Below the pieces are notes generated by a model that saw only the letters and a list, made by a program, of their open reading frames with translations, did not search any database and had not been told where the DNA came from. A DNA stretch of 64,000 nucleotides from Tabrizicola sp. TH137 (GTDB taxonomy: Bacteria > Pseudomonadota > Alphaproteobacteria > Rhodobacterales > Rhodobacteraceae), in NCBI RefSeq assembly GCF_002855575.1, contig NZ_PKRQ01000006.1, forward strand, positions 124,001 through 188,000, in the 5' to 3' direction. Every line of letters begins with the position of its first letter. The stretch's first letter is position 1. Shown here piece by piece: positions 34,016 through 41,152 of this stretch. A program made the translations under genes and the position numbers.

Positions 34016-34696
34016 ATGCGGATCGGCATCCTTCAGACCGGCCTCGCGCCCGAGGCACTTGCCCCCGAAATGGGGGATTACCCCGACATGTTCGCGCGCC
34101 TGCTGGACGGGCACGGCTTCACCTTCCGGACCTGGAAGGTGGTGGAGGAGGAGTTTCCCTCCGACGTGCATCAGGCCGATGGCTGGCTGATCACCGGATC
34201 GCGGCACGGGGTCTATGAGGATCATCCCTGGATCCCGCCGCTGGAGCAGTTCATCCGCGACGCCTTTGCCGCGCGGGTGCCGGTGGTGGGCATCTGCTTT
34301 GGCCATCAGATCGTGGCGCAGGCGATGGGCGGCAAGGTGGAGCGCTATGCCGGCGGCTGGGCCGTGGGCGCGACGGAATATGATTTCGGCGGCGAGACCT
34401 TGCGCCTGAACGCCTGGCACCGCGATCAGGTGGTGCAGGCCCCGGCCGGGGCGACGGTAATCGCGACGAACGCGTTCTGCGCCAATGCGGCGCTTCTCTA
34501 CGATGACCGCGCCTTGACGGTGCAGGCCCATCCCGAATTCCGCCCCGAATTCGTCGATGGGTTGATGCGGACGCGGGGCAAGGGCCTGGTGCCAGACGAG
34601 GTGATGGCCGAGGCCGCCGCCAAGCTGGACCTTCCCATTCAGGACAAGACCATGGCGGGACGCATTGCCGCCTTCTTCAAGGAGCCGCGCGCCTGA
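34016..34696 (+). CDS. Class I glutamine amidotransferase-like protein
   Basis: 226-residue stand-alone GATase1 domain. The nucleophile elbow GICFGHQ holds the catalytic Cys (near residue 95), and QAHPEFRPEF holds the His-x-Glu pair. It resembles GMP-synthase-like amidotransferases of unknown partner rather than the PuuD hydrolases, whose Cys motif differs. Its place between two glutamine synthetase homologues suggests hydrolysis or transfer of a gamma-glutamyl group. The ATG at 34016 is followed by RIGILQTGLAPE, the usual first strand. Confidence 0.88.
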   Translation: MRIGILQTGLAPEALAPEMGDYPDMFARLLDGHGFTFRTWKVVEEEFPSDVHQADGWLITGSRHGVYEDHPWIPPLEQFIRDAFAARVPVVGICFGHQIVAQAMGGKVERYAGGWAVGATEYDFGGETLRLNAWHRDQVVQAPAGATVIATNAFCANAALLYDDRALTVQAHPEFRPEFVDGLMRTRGKGLVPDEVMAEAAAKLDLPIQDKTMAGRIAAFFKEPRA

Positions 34697-34737
34697 TCCC
34701 GGGCGGCGCGGGCAACCCAAAACCGATAGTGTGACAC

Positions 34738-36093
34738 ATGTCCAAATGGACCGAGAAACTGCCCGAAGCCGCCCGCGACTGGATTGCCGGACGCCGCGTC
34801 GATGAAGTGGAATGCATCATCGGCGACATTGCCGGGGTGGCGCGGGGCAAGGCGATGCCCGCCTCGAAATTCGCCAAGCAGACCAGCTATTTTCTGCCCA
34901 ACTCCATCTTCCTTCAGACGATCACGGGGGAATGGGCGGACAATCCGACCGGGTCCTTCACCGAACCCGACATGATCCTCGTGCCCGACTTCGCCACGGC
35001 CACGGCCGCGCCCTGGACGGCGGATGTGACCTTGCAGGTGATCCATGACGCGCAGGATCAGGCCGGCAACCCCGTCCCCACCGCACCGCGCAACGTGCTG
35101 AAGCGGATCGTGCAGCTTTACAACGCCGAAGGCTGGCAGCCCATCGTCGCGCCCGAGATGGAATTCTTCCTCGTCGCGCGCAACATCGACCCGAACATGC
35201 CGATCATCCCGCCGATGGGCCGGTCGGGCCGCCGCGCGGCGGGCAAGCAGGCCTATTCGATGAGCGCGGTGGACGAATACGGCAAGGTCATCGACGATAT
35301 CTACGATTTCGCCGAGGCGCAGGGGTTCGAGATCGACGGCATCCTTCAGGAAGGCGGGGCGGGGCAGATCGAGATCAACCTCGCCCATGGCGACCCCGTG
35401 GCGCTGGCCGACGAGATCTTCTTCTTCAAGCGGCTGATCCGCGAGGCGGCGCTGCGGCATGACTGTTTCGCCACTTTCATGGCCAAGCCCATCGAAGGGG
35501 AGCCCGGATCGGCCATGCATATCCACCATTCGGTGGTGGACATGAAGACGGGCAAGAACATCTTTTCCGACCGGAAGGGGGGCGAGACACCGGAATTCCT
35601 GCATTTCATCGCCGGGATGCAGACCCATCTGCCCGCCGCCGTGGCCCTGCTGGCGCCTTACGTGAACAGCTATCGCCGCTATGTCCCCGACTTTGCCGCG
35701 CCCATCAATCTGGAATGGGGCCGCGACAACCGCACCACGGGGCTGCGCGTGCCGATTTCGGGGCCCGAGGCGCGGCGGCTGGAAAACCGCCTCGCCGGGA
35801 TGGACTGCAACCCCTATCTGGGGATCGCGGCCAGCCTGGCCTGCGGGTATCTCGGCCTGAAGGCGGGCAAGATGCCGCGCGCGGAATGCACCGAGGATGC
35901 CTATAACATGGATTCCGACCTGCCCTACAATCTGGGCGATGCGCTGGACCTGCTGGAAGAGGATGCTGCGCTGCGCGAGGTGCTGGGGGTGGAGTTCTGC
36001 AATGTCTATGACAGCGTGAAGCGGAACGAATACAAGGAGTTCTTGCAGGTCATCAGCCCGTGGGAACGGGAGCATCTGCTGCTGAACGTCTGA
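34738..36093 (+). CDS. Glutamine synthetase family protein (PuuA-like), copy 2
   Basis: 451 residues. Starts MSKWTEKLPEAARDWIAGRR, a form typical of alphaproteobacterial gamma-glutamylputrescine synthetase-like proteins, then VECIIGDIAGVARGKAMP, PEMEFFLV, AGQIEINLAHGDPV, SAMHIHHSVVD and ENRLAGMDCNPYL. It differs much from copy 1, so the two are paralogues with probably different substrates or a hetero-oligomer. The stop overlaps the start of the oxidoreductase gene by one base (TGATG). Confidence 0.92.
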   Translation: MSKWTEKLPEAARDWIAGRRVDEVECIIGDIAGVARGKAMPASKFAKQTSYFLPNSIFLQTITGEWADNPTGSFTEPDMILVPDFATATAAPWTADVTLQVIHDAQDQAGNPVPTAPRNVLKRIVQLYNAEGWQPIVAPEMEFFLVARNIDPNMPIIPPMGRSGRRAAGKQAYSMSAVDEYGKVIDDIYDFAEAQGFEIDGILQEGGAGQIEINLAHGDPVALADEIFFFKRLIREAALRHDCFATFMAKPIEGEPGSAMHIHHSVVDMKTGKNIFSDRKGGETPEFLHFIAGMQTHLPAAVALLAPYVNSYRRYVPDFAAPINLEWGRDNRTTGLRVPISGPEARRLENRLAGMDCNPYLGIAASLACGYLGLKAGKMPRAECTEDAYNMDSDLPYNLGDALDLLEEDAALREVLGVEFCNVYDSVKRNEYKEFLQVISPWEREHLLLNV

Positions 36094-37400
36094 TGCCCAT
36101 GAACCTGCTGCACGCCAATGACCGGGCGGGGGAATATCCCCCGTCCTATTACGCGGCCACACGCGCCGAATTCGCCCCCCTCCCCCCGTTGCAGGGTTCG
36201 GTGCGGTCCGATGTCTGCGTCGTAGGGGGCGGCTATACCGGCCTTTCGGCCGCGCTGCATCTGGCCCAGCGCGGGCTGAAGGTCGTGCTGCTGGAGGCGC
36301 ATCGCGTGGGCTTTGGTGCCTCGGGGCGCAATGGCGGGCAGGTGGGCAGCGGGCAGCGGCTGGATCAGGATGCGCTGGAGGCGGCGGTTGGTCTGGCGGA
36401 TGCGAAGAAGCTGTGGGATTTCGCGCAAGAGGCGAAGGACATGGTGCGCGGGCTGATCGCGGAGCATGACATGCCGGTGCGGTTTCACCCCGGCATTGCC
36501 CATGCCTGCTGGCATGAGGGAGAGGCGCGGGATGCGGCGCGCTATGCCGAAAAGCTGCGCCGCGATTACGGCTATGATCAACTGGAACCGCTGTCGCGCG
36601 AGGCAATCGGGCGGCTGATCCCGTCGGGGGTCTTTGCGGGGGGCGAGATGGACCGGGGCGCGGGCCATGTGCATCCGCTCAACTACGCGATCGGTCTGGC
36701 GCGCGCCGCGCAGGCGGCGGGGGCGGTGATCCATGAGGCGTCGGAGGTGACGGGCATCGCCCATGGCGCGACACCGGTGGTGCGGACGGCGGGGGGGCAG
36801 GTGACCTGCGATCATCTGATCCTGGCCTGCAATGGCTATCTGGGCGGGCTGGAGCCGCAGGTGGCCGCCCGCGTCATGCCGATCAACAATTTCATCGTCG
36901 CAACCGAACCCCTGGGCGACCGGGCGAAGGAAGTTCTGACCGAACCCGTCGCGGTGGCGGATACCAAATTCGTGGTGAATTACTGGCGGCTGTCGGAGGA
37001 TAACCGCCTGCTCTTCGGCGGTGGCGAAAGCTATGGCTACCGCTTCCCGGATATCATCCGGACGGTGCGCAAGCCGATGCTGGAGGTCTATCCCGCCCTG
37101 CGGGATGTGAGGATCGACCATGCCTGGGGCGGCACGCTGGCCATCACCATGACCCGCAACCCCTGTTTCCTGCGGGTGGCGCCGAATGTGCTGTCGGCCT
37201 CGGGCTATTCGGGGCATGGCGTGGCGCTGGCCACGCTCGCAGGCCGCATCCTGGCCGAGGCGGTGGCCGGGCAGGCGGAACGCTTCGACCTGATCGCGAA
37301 ACTGCCCACGCCGCGCTTTCCCGGCGGGGTGGCCCTGCGCTGGCCATTGCTAGTGCTTGCGATGACCTGGTATTCCATGCGCGACAGGTTGGGCCTCTGA
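36093..37400 (+). CDS. FAD-dependent amine oxidoreductase (PuuB/DAO family)
   Basis: 435-residue flavoprotein. The FAD-binding Rossmann motif is SDVCVVGGGYTGLSAALHLAQRG (about 37-59), then GFGASGRNGGQVG (the covalent/near-FAD loop of the DAO family), and the C-terminal SGYSGHGVALATLAGR. Closest described role is oxidation of gamma-glutamylputrescine (PuuB), in line with the PuuA-like gene coupled just upstream. TGATG overlap supports the ATG at 36093. The expected partners aldehyde dehydrogenase (PuuC) and aminotransferase (PuuE) are not in the window. Confidence 0.92.
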   Translation: MPMNLLHANDRAGEYPPSYYAATRAEFAPLPPLQGSVRSDVCVVGGGYTGLSAALHLAQRGLKVVLLEAHRVGFGASGRNGGQVGSGQRLDQDALEAAVGLADAKKLWDFAQEAKDMVRGLIAEHDMPVRFHPGIAHACWHEGEARDAARYAEKLRRDYGYDQLEPLSREAIGRLIPSGVFAGGEMDRGAGHVHPLNYAIGLARAAQAAGAVIHEASEVTGIAHGATPVVRTAGGQVTCDHLILACNGYLGGLEPQVAARVMPINNFIVATEPLGDRAKEVLTEPVAVADTKFVVNYWRLSEDNRLLFGGGESYGYRFPDIIRTVRKPMLEVYPALRDVRIDHAWGGTLAITMTRNPCFLRVAPNVLSASGYSGHGVALATLAGRILAEAVAGQAERFDLIAKLPTPRFPGGVALRWPLLVLAMTWYSMRDRLGL

Positions 37401-37432
37401 TCCCCACCCTCGGCGGTTTCCCGCCCTGTGGC

Positions 37433-37478
37433 GCAGGAAAAATCCTGCTGTCGTGAACTTGTCACTGGAAATGTGACA
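37433..37478 (+). promoter_or_regulatory. Hairpin GCAGGA/TCCTGC and inverted repeat TGTCAC-N7-GTGACA before the DegT gene
   Basis: GCAGGA-AAAA-TCCTGC (37433-37448) may end the preceding transcript. TGTCAC (37460-37465) and GTGACA (37473-37478) form a perfect inverted repeat, 50 nt before the DegT start, shaped like a dimeric repressor site. No regulator is assigned. Confidence 0.4.
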
Positions 37479-37528
37479 GCCGTCCCTTTACAGAAAAACG
37501 GAAGAAGACTTTCAGAAAAGGTGCAGGG

Positions 37529-38716
37529 ATGGCTCCGGACGGACAGACACTCGCCCCCAATGTCTATGATGCCGAACCGATCCCCGAGGCCGCACGGGCC
37601 GAAATCGACCGGCTGATCGCGACGGGCGACCTGTTCCGCTATACGGCCCCCGAGAATGCGCCCGTGGCCCTGCTGGAGGCGGAATTCGCCGCGCTGCTGG
37701 GCGCGCGCTATGCGCTGGCGGTGTCGTCCTGTTCGGCGGCGCTGTTCCTGTCGCTCAAGGCGCTGGACCTGCCGCGCGGGGCGAAGGTCCTGATCCCGGC
37801 CTTCACCTTTGCCGCCGTGCCCTCATCCGTCGTGCATGCCGATTGCGTGCCGGTGCTGGTGGAGGTGGGCGAGAATTACCGCGTTGATCTGGCCGATTTC
37901 GAGGCAAAGCTTGACGATGCGGCGGCGGTGATGATCAGCCACATGCGGGGGCATACCTCGGATATGGATGCGATCATGGCACTGTGTGATGCGCGCGGCA
38001 TCCCGGTGGTCGAGGATGCGGCCCATTCGCTGGGAACGCTGTGGAACGGAAAGAAGATCGGCACGATCGGCAAGGTGGGCTGTTTCAGCTTTCAGTCCTA
38101 CAAGCTGGTGAATGCGGGCGAGGGCGGTATCCTCGTGACGGATGACCCGGAGATTGCGGCGCGGGCCATCATCATGTCGGGCGCCTATGAGGAAAACTGG
38201 AAAAAGCATCCGGGCCTGTCGAATTCCTGCGCGCATTGGCAGAACAAGTTGCCGCTGTACAATCTGCGCATGCAGAACCTTTCGGCGGCGGTGATCCGGC
38301 CGCAACTGCCCGAGGTGGCGCGCCGCGTGGCGCAGGGCCGGGCGAACCATGACTGGGTTGCGGCGCGGCTGAATGCCTGCGGCCTGCTGCACGTGCCCCC
38401 TGCCCTGCCGCAGGAAGAACGCGCGCCGGATTCCATCCAGTTCAACCTGAAGGGCGACTGGTCGGATGACGAGGCGCGGGCCTTCCAGAAGGCCGCCAAG
38501 CGGCGCGGCGTTTCGGTGCAGGTCTTCGGCCTGTCCGAAGGCAATGCGCGGGCCTATTGGAATTGGCAGTTCCTGGGTGATCTGCCCGAATTGCCGCGCA
38601 CGCGCGCCATGCTGATGCGCGCCTGCGACGTGCGCCTGCCCGCCCGCCTGACGGAAGCGGACCTGGACTATATCGCCAGCGCCCTGACCGAAGCGGCGCG
38701 CGAGGTTCGGGGCTGA
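37529..38716 (+). CDS. DegT/DnrJ/EryC1/StrS-family aminotransferase
   Basis: 395-residue PLP enzyme, fold type I. AVSSCSAALFLSLKAL is the cofactor phosphate block, VVEDAAHSLG has the Asp that holds the pyridine nitrogen, and SFQSYKLVNAGEGG has the Schiff-base Lys. Family members usually transaminate keto-sugars or scyllo-inosose-like substrates. No sugar-nucleotide genes are close, so the substrate is unclear; with the amine-catabolism genes upstream it may be a different aminotransferase use. It converges on the LysR gene through a hairpin array. Confidence 0.9.
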   Translation: MAPDGQTLAPNVYDAEPIPEAARAEIDRLIATGDLFRYTAPENAPVALLEAEFAALLGARYALAVSSCSAALFLSLKALDLPRGAKVLIPAFTFAAVPSSVVHADCVPVLVEVGENYRVDLADFEAKLDDAAAVMISHMRGHTSDMDAIMALCDARGIPVVEDAAHSLGTLWNGKKIGTIGKVGCFSFQSYKLVNAGEGGILVTDDPEIAARAIIMSGAYEENWKKHPGLSNSCAHWQNKLPLYNLRMQNLSAAVIRPQLPEVARRVAQGRANHDWVAARLNACGLLHVPPALPQEERAPDSIQFNLKGDWSDDEARAFQKAAKRRGVSVQVFGLSEGNARAYWNWQFLGDLPELPRTRAMLMRACDVRLPARLTEADLDYIASALTEAAREVRG

Positions 38717-38720
38717 GGGC

Positions 38721-38828
38721 GAAGAATTTTCACTGAAAATTCTTCCGGTTCGATCTTCCGTCGGAAGATCGGGAAAATTCTTCGTCGAAGAATTTTCGGG
38801 ATGAAGATTTTTCGTACGAAAAATCTTC
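38721..38828. repeat. Array of four perfect hairpins between the DegT and LysR genes
   Basis: Hairpin 1: GAAGAATTTTC/complement (38721-38745, loop ACT). Hairpin 2: CGATCTTCC (38751-38771, loop GTC). Hairpin 3: GAAAATTCTTC (38773-38797, loop GTC), the arms of hairpin 1 inverted. Hairpin 4: a perfect 26-bp palindrome at 38803-38828 centred on CGTACG. The array begins 4 nt after one stop codon and ends 4 nt before the other, in convergent genes, so it can serve as a bidirectional terminator. The related single hairpin is at 33.9 kb. Confidence 0.8.
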
Positions 38829-38832
38829 GCCG

Positions 38833-39777
38833 TCACAAGGTCCGCAGCGTATCGCCCAGCCAGGGCCAGAGCGCCCGGGTGGGCTGCACGACCTGACGGT
38901 CCAGCAGCCGCCGCAGCCGCACCGCCACCTCCCCCGGCATGTCGCGCAGGACGCCCGCGCGGGCTTGCAGCGACAGGGTCCGCCCCGGCGGGTCGAAGGG
39001 CAGCGGCTGCAACTCCACCGCCTCGCGGAACCGCGCGGCATGGTGCAGCGCGAGCGGGGTGAGGATCGTCCAGCCGGCCCCGGCCGCGACCATGGCAAGG
39101 ATCGGGGTATAGCTGTCCAGTTCGAACCGCGCCCCGATGCGCAGATTCTGCCGCGCCAGATGGGCGGCGATCTGCCGGCCCATCAGATGCCGGGTCGTGT
39201 ACTGGATCAGGGGCAGGCTGGCCGGATCGCCCCCTTTCGGCGCGACAGCGAGGAAGGGTTCGGCCAGAAGCGGATGCACTTCGCGCCAGCCTTCGGGCGC
39301 CTCAAGCGCGGCATCGGCGGCCACGACCATGTCGAGCGCGCGGTTCGAAAGCTGTTCGAGCAGGTGATGGCTGGCCCCGGTTTCCAGCAGGAAGCGGCAG
39401 CCCTTCAATTCCGTTGCCAGTTCGGCCAGAAGCTGCGGCGTCACTTCGGCATCCAGGTCCTCGATCATCCCCAGCCGCAGCGTCGTGAGCCCCGACAGGT
39501 CGGAAAGGGCCAGTTCGGCCCGCGCCTCGGCCTCGGCGTTCAGGATCACTTGTGCGTGGCGGCGGAACATCGTGCCCGCGGGCGTCATCCGCAGCGGCCT
39601 TGCGCTGCGGTCCATCAGAACCGTGCCCAGCGCCGTTTCGAGCGAGGAGAGCTGCTGGCTGACGGCAGAGGGGCTCACGCCCAGACGGCGGGCGGCGGCA
39701 GAGATCGCCCCTTCCTCGGCTGCGGCGAGAAAGACCTCGATCCCCCAGAGGGTGACGCGCCCCTGGCCTTCGGTCAT
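38833..39777 (-). CDS. LysR-family transcriptional regulator
   Basis: 314 residues. N-terminal winged helix (FLAAAEEGAISAAARRLGVS, then PSAVSQQLSSLETALG, about 13-50), followed by the two-lobe effector domain (LRLGMIEDLDAEVTPQLLAEL and on). The ATG at 39777 opens MTEGQGRVTLWGIEVF. It lies 21 nt downstream of phaR on the same strand, so it may be co-transcribed. Its target is unknown; no gene is divergent from it, the usual LysR arrangement. Confidence 0.92.
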   Translation of the reverse strand: MTEGQGRVTLWGIEVFLAAAEEGAISAAARRLGVSPSAVSQQLSSLETALGTVLMDRSARPLRMTPAGTMFRRHAQVILNAEAEARAELALSDLSGLTTLRLGMIEDLDAEVTPQLLAELATELKGCRFLLETGASHHLLEQLSNRALDMVVAADAALEAPEGWREVHPLLAEPFLAVAPKGGDPASLPLIQYTTRHLMGRQIAAHLARQNLRIGARFELDSYTPILAMVAAGAGWTILTPLALHHAARFREAVELQPLPFDPPGRTLSLQARAGVLRDMPGEVAVRLRRLLDRQVVQPTRALWPWLGDTLRTL

Positions 39778-39798
39778 GGGACGGCCCCCTTCGTCCGG

Positions 39799-40371
39799 TC
39801 AGAGCTTGGACAGTTTCTTCTGCAATTCGGCCAGTTGCCGCTTGATCTGGGCCAGTTCCTCATCCTTCGGCGCGGCCTCGCCCGCGGTGGCGGGCCCCTC
39901 TTCCTTCGTGGGGCCTGACCCGCCCCAGCCGGGAATGCCGCCCATGAAGGCCTGCATGAAGGCCTCCTGCTGCTTGCGCATCGCCTCGAAGCCCGGCATG
40001 GCGGCCATCGGATTGGGGAAGGCGGAGAGGTTCTCCATCATCTTCGACTGGCCTTCGCGCAGCATCTCGAAAGAGGCGGCAAGGAATTGCGGGACGACGG
40101 ATTGCATTTCGGTGGTGTAGGACCTGACAAGATCGGTCAGCACATTGATCGGAAGGACATTCTCGCCCTTCGATTCATGTTCGGCCACGATTTGCAGAAG
40201 GTATTGCCGCGTCAGGTCATCGCCGGATTTCAGATCGACGATCTGCACCTCCCGGCCCGCACGGATGAAACCGGCGATGTCTTCCAGGGTGACGTAATCC
40301 GACGTCTCGGTGTTGTAGAGCCTGCGGCTGGCATAGCGCTTGATCAGAAGCGGCTTGTCGGTGTCGGCCAT
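39799..40371 (-). CDS. phaR: Polyhydroxyalkanoate synthesis repressor PhaR
   Basis: 190-residue regulator. The N-terminal PHB/PHA accumulation DNA-binding domain is clear: LLIKRYASRRLYNTETSDYV, then TLEDIAGFIRAGREVQIVDL and TRQYLLQIVAEHE. The C-terminal half carries a helical granule-binding region rich in Met/Phe/Gln and ends in a coiled coil (LAQIKRQLAELQKKLSKL). PhaR binds PHA granules and, when free, represses phaP and its own gene. Start at the ATG of MADTDKP (40371), with GGAGG upstream. A CTGC-N3-GCAG site lies 37 nt ahead of the gene. Confidence 0.95.
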   Translation of the reverse strand: MADTDKPLLIKRYASRRLYNTETSDYVTLEDIAGFIRAGREVQIVDLKSGDDLTRQYLLQIVAEHESKGENVLPINVLTDLVRSYTTEMQSVVPQFLAASFEMLREGQSKMMENLSAFPNPMAAMPGFEAMRKQQEAFMQAFMGGIPGWGGSGPTKEEGPATAGEAAPKDEELAQIKRQLAELQKKLSKL

Positions 40372-40407
40372 CGGCCCCCCTCCCCATTCCTTTTGCAGTT
40401 GCAATGG

Positions 40408-40418
40408 CTGCAATGCAG
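40408..40418. promoter_or_regulatory. Predicted PhaR operator upstream of phaR
   Basis: CTGCAATGCAG matches the CTGC-N3-GCAG operator known for PhaR of Paracoccus. A second TGCA-rich palindrome TTGCA-GT-TGCAA overlaps nearby (40393-40404). Fits autoregulation of phaR. Confidence 0.75.
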
Positions 40419-40441
40419 AGAAGCTTAAGACAGGGATTTTC

Positions 40442-40471
40442 AAAAAGAAAGGGCGGGCACGAGGCCCGCCC
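40442..40471 (-). terminator. Rho-independent terminator of phaP
   Basis: On the minus strand GGGCGGGC (40471-40464), loop CTCGT, GCCCGCCC (40458-40451), then TTTCTTTTT. It separates phaP from phaR. Confidence 0.9.
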
Positions 40472-40524
40472 GACGCGCGTCCATCCGACAGGGAGGAGGA
40501 TGCGGGGACGCTTTACGCTAAGAC

Positions 40525-40974
40525 TTACTTCGCAGCCGCAGCGGCTTTCTTGGCGACCGAGGTCACTTCGGCGGTCGCCTTCTTGACGGCGGCGGTCGCG
40601 TCTTCCGAGAAGTCCTTGCCAGCGGCGAGCATCAGTTCGACCGTTTCCATCTGGACCTTCTTCGCGACTTCGGCGAAGGCGGCCATGTTTTCGGCGGCCA
40701 TTTCGGCATAGGCGGAGGCGAAATCGGTCACCGACTTGGTGTATTCGGTCGGTTCGGTCTTGGCCTTGGAGACGTCGCCCAGCTTGGCGATGGTGTCCTT
40801 GGTCCATTTGGCGGTGATTTCGGTCGATTTCTCGGCGGCTTCGAGGGCCACTTTCGACAGCTTCTCGCCCATCGCGGCCTGCGTCTTGAACGCGTTCTGA
40901 AGCGCCGAGGCGTCAACCGGGAAGGAGGCCATCATGTCCTGCATGACTTTGGTGAAATCGGGGGTCTTGTTCAT
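40525..40974 (-). CDS. phaP: Phasin PhaP
   Basis: 149-residue amphipathic helical protein that coats PHA granules. Typical phasin features: Ala/Lys/Glu-rich, no Cys or Gly-rich loops, one central Trp (TAKWTKDTIAKLGD), and a Lys/Ala tail (KKAAAAAK). ATG at 40974 with AGGAG 8 nt ahead. Its promoter holds two PhaR-type operators. It lies between phaC and phaR on the same strand, with its own terminator, so it is transcribed on its own at high level. Confidence 0.93.
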   Translation of the reverse strand: MNKTPDFTKVMQDMMASFPVDASALQNAFKTQAAMGEKLSKVALEAAEKSTEITAKWTKDTIAKLGDVSKAKTEPTEYTKSVTDFASAYAEMAAENMAAFAEVAKKVQMETVELMLAAGKDFSEDATAAVKKATAEVTSVAKKAAAAAK

Positions 40975-41024
40975 GGTCTTGCTCCTGGCGTGCCGGTCTG
41001 ACGGGCGGGTGTGCGGTGTTTCCT

Positions 41025-41081
41025 GATGACCAAGATATACATGCTGCAACGCAGCAATTCAAGTATTTTTCTGCATTGCAG
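41025..41081 (-). promoter_or_regulatory. phaP promoter with two PhaR operators
   Basis: On the minus strand TTGAAT, a 17-nt spacer and TATATC make a good promoter about 50 nt upstream of phaP. CTGC-AAC-GCAG (41044-41054) lies inside the spacer, and CTGC-ATT-GCAG (41071-41081) lies just upstream of the -35. This is the layout expected for repression by PhaR when no granules are present. Confidence 0.8.
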
Positions 41082-41152
41082 CATTGCTTGGCCGACATAT
41101 GTCCTGCAATCGCGAATTGCGCGGCGGTTCAGGCACTTGCGTCAGGCAGGGG

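Noticed and set aside
34016-34696. GMP synthase
   Set aside because: Only the GATase domain is present; the ATP-pyrophosphatase and dimerisation domains are missing.
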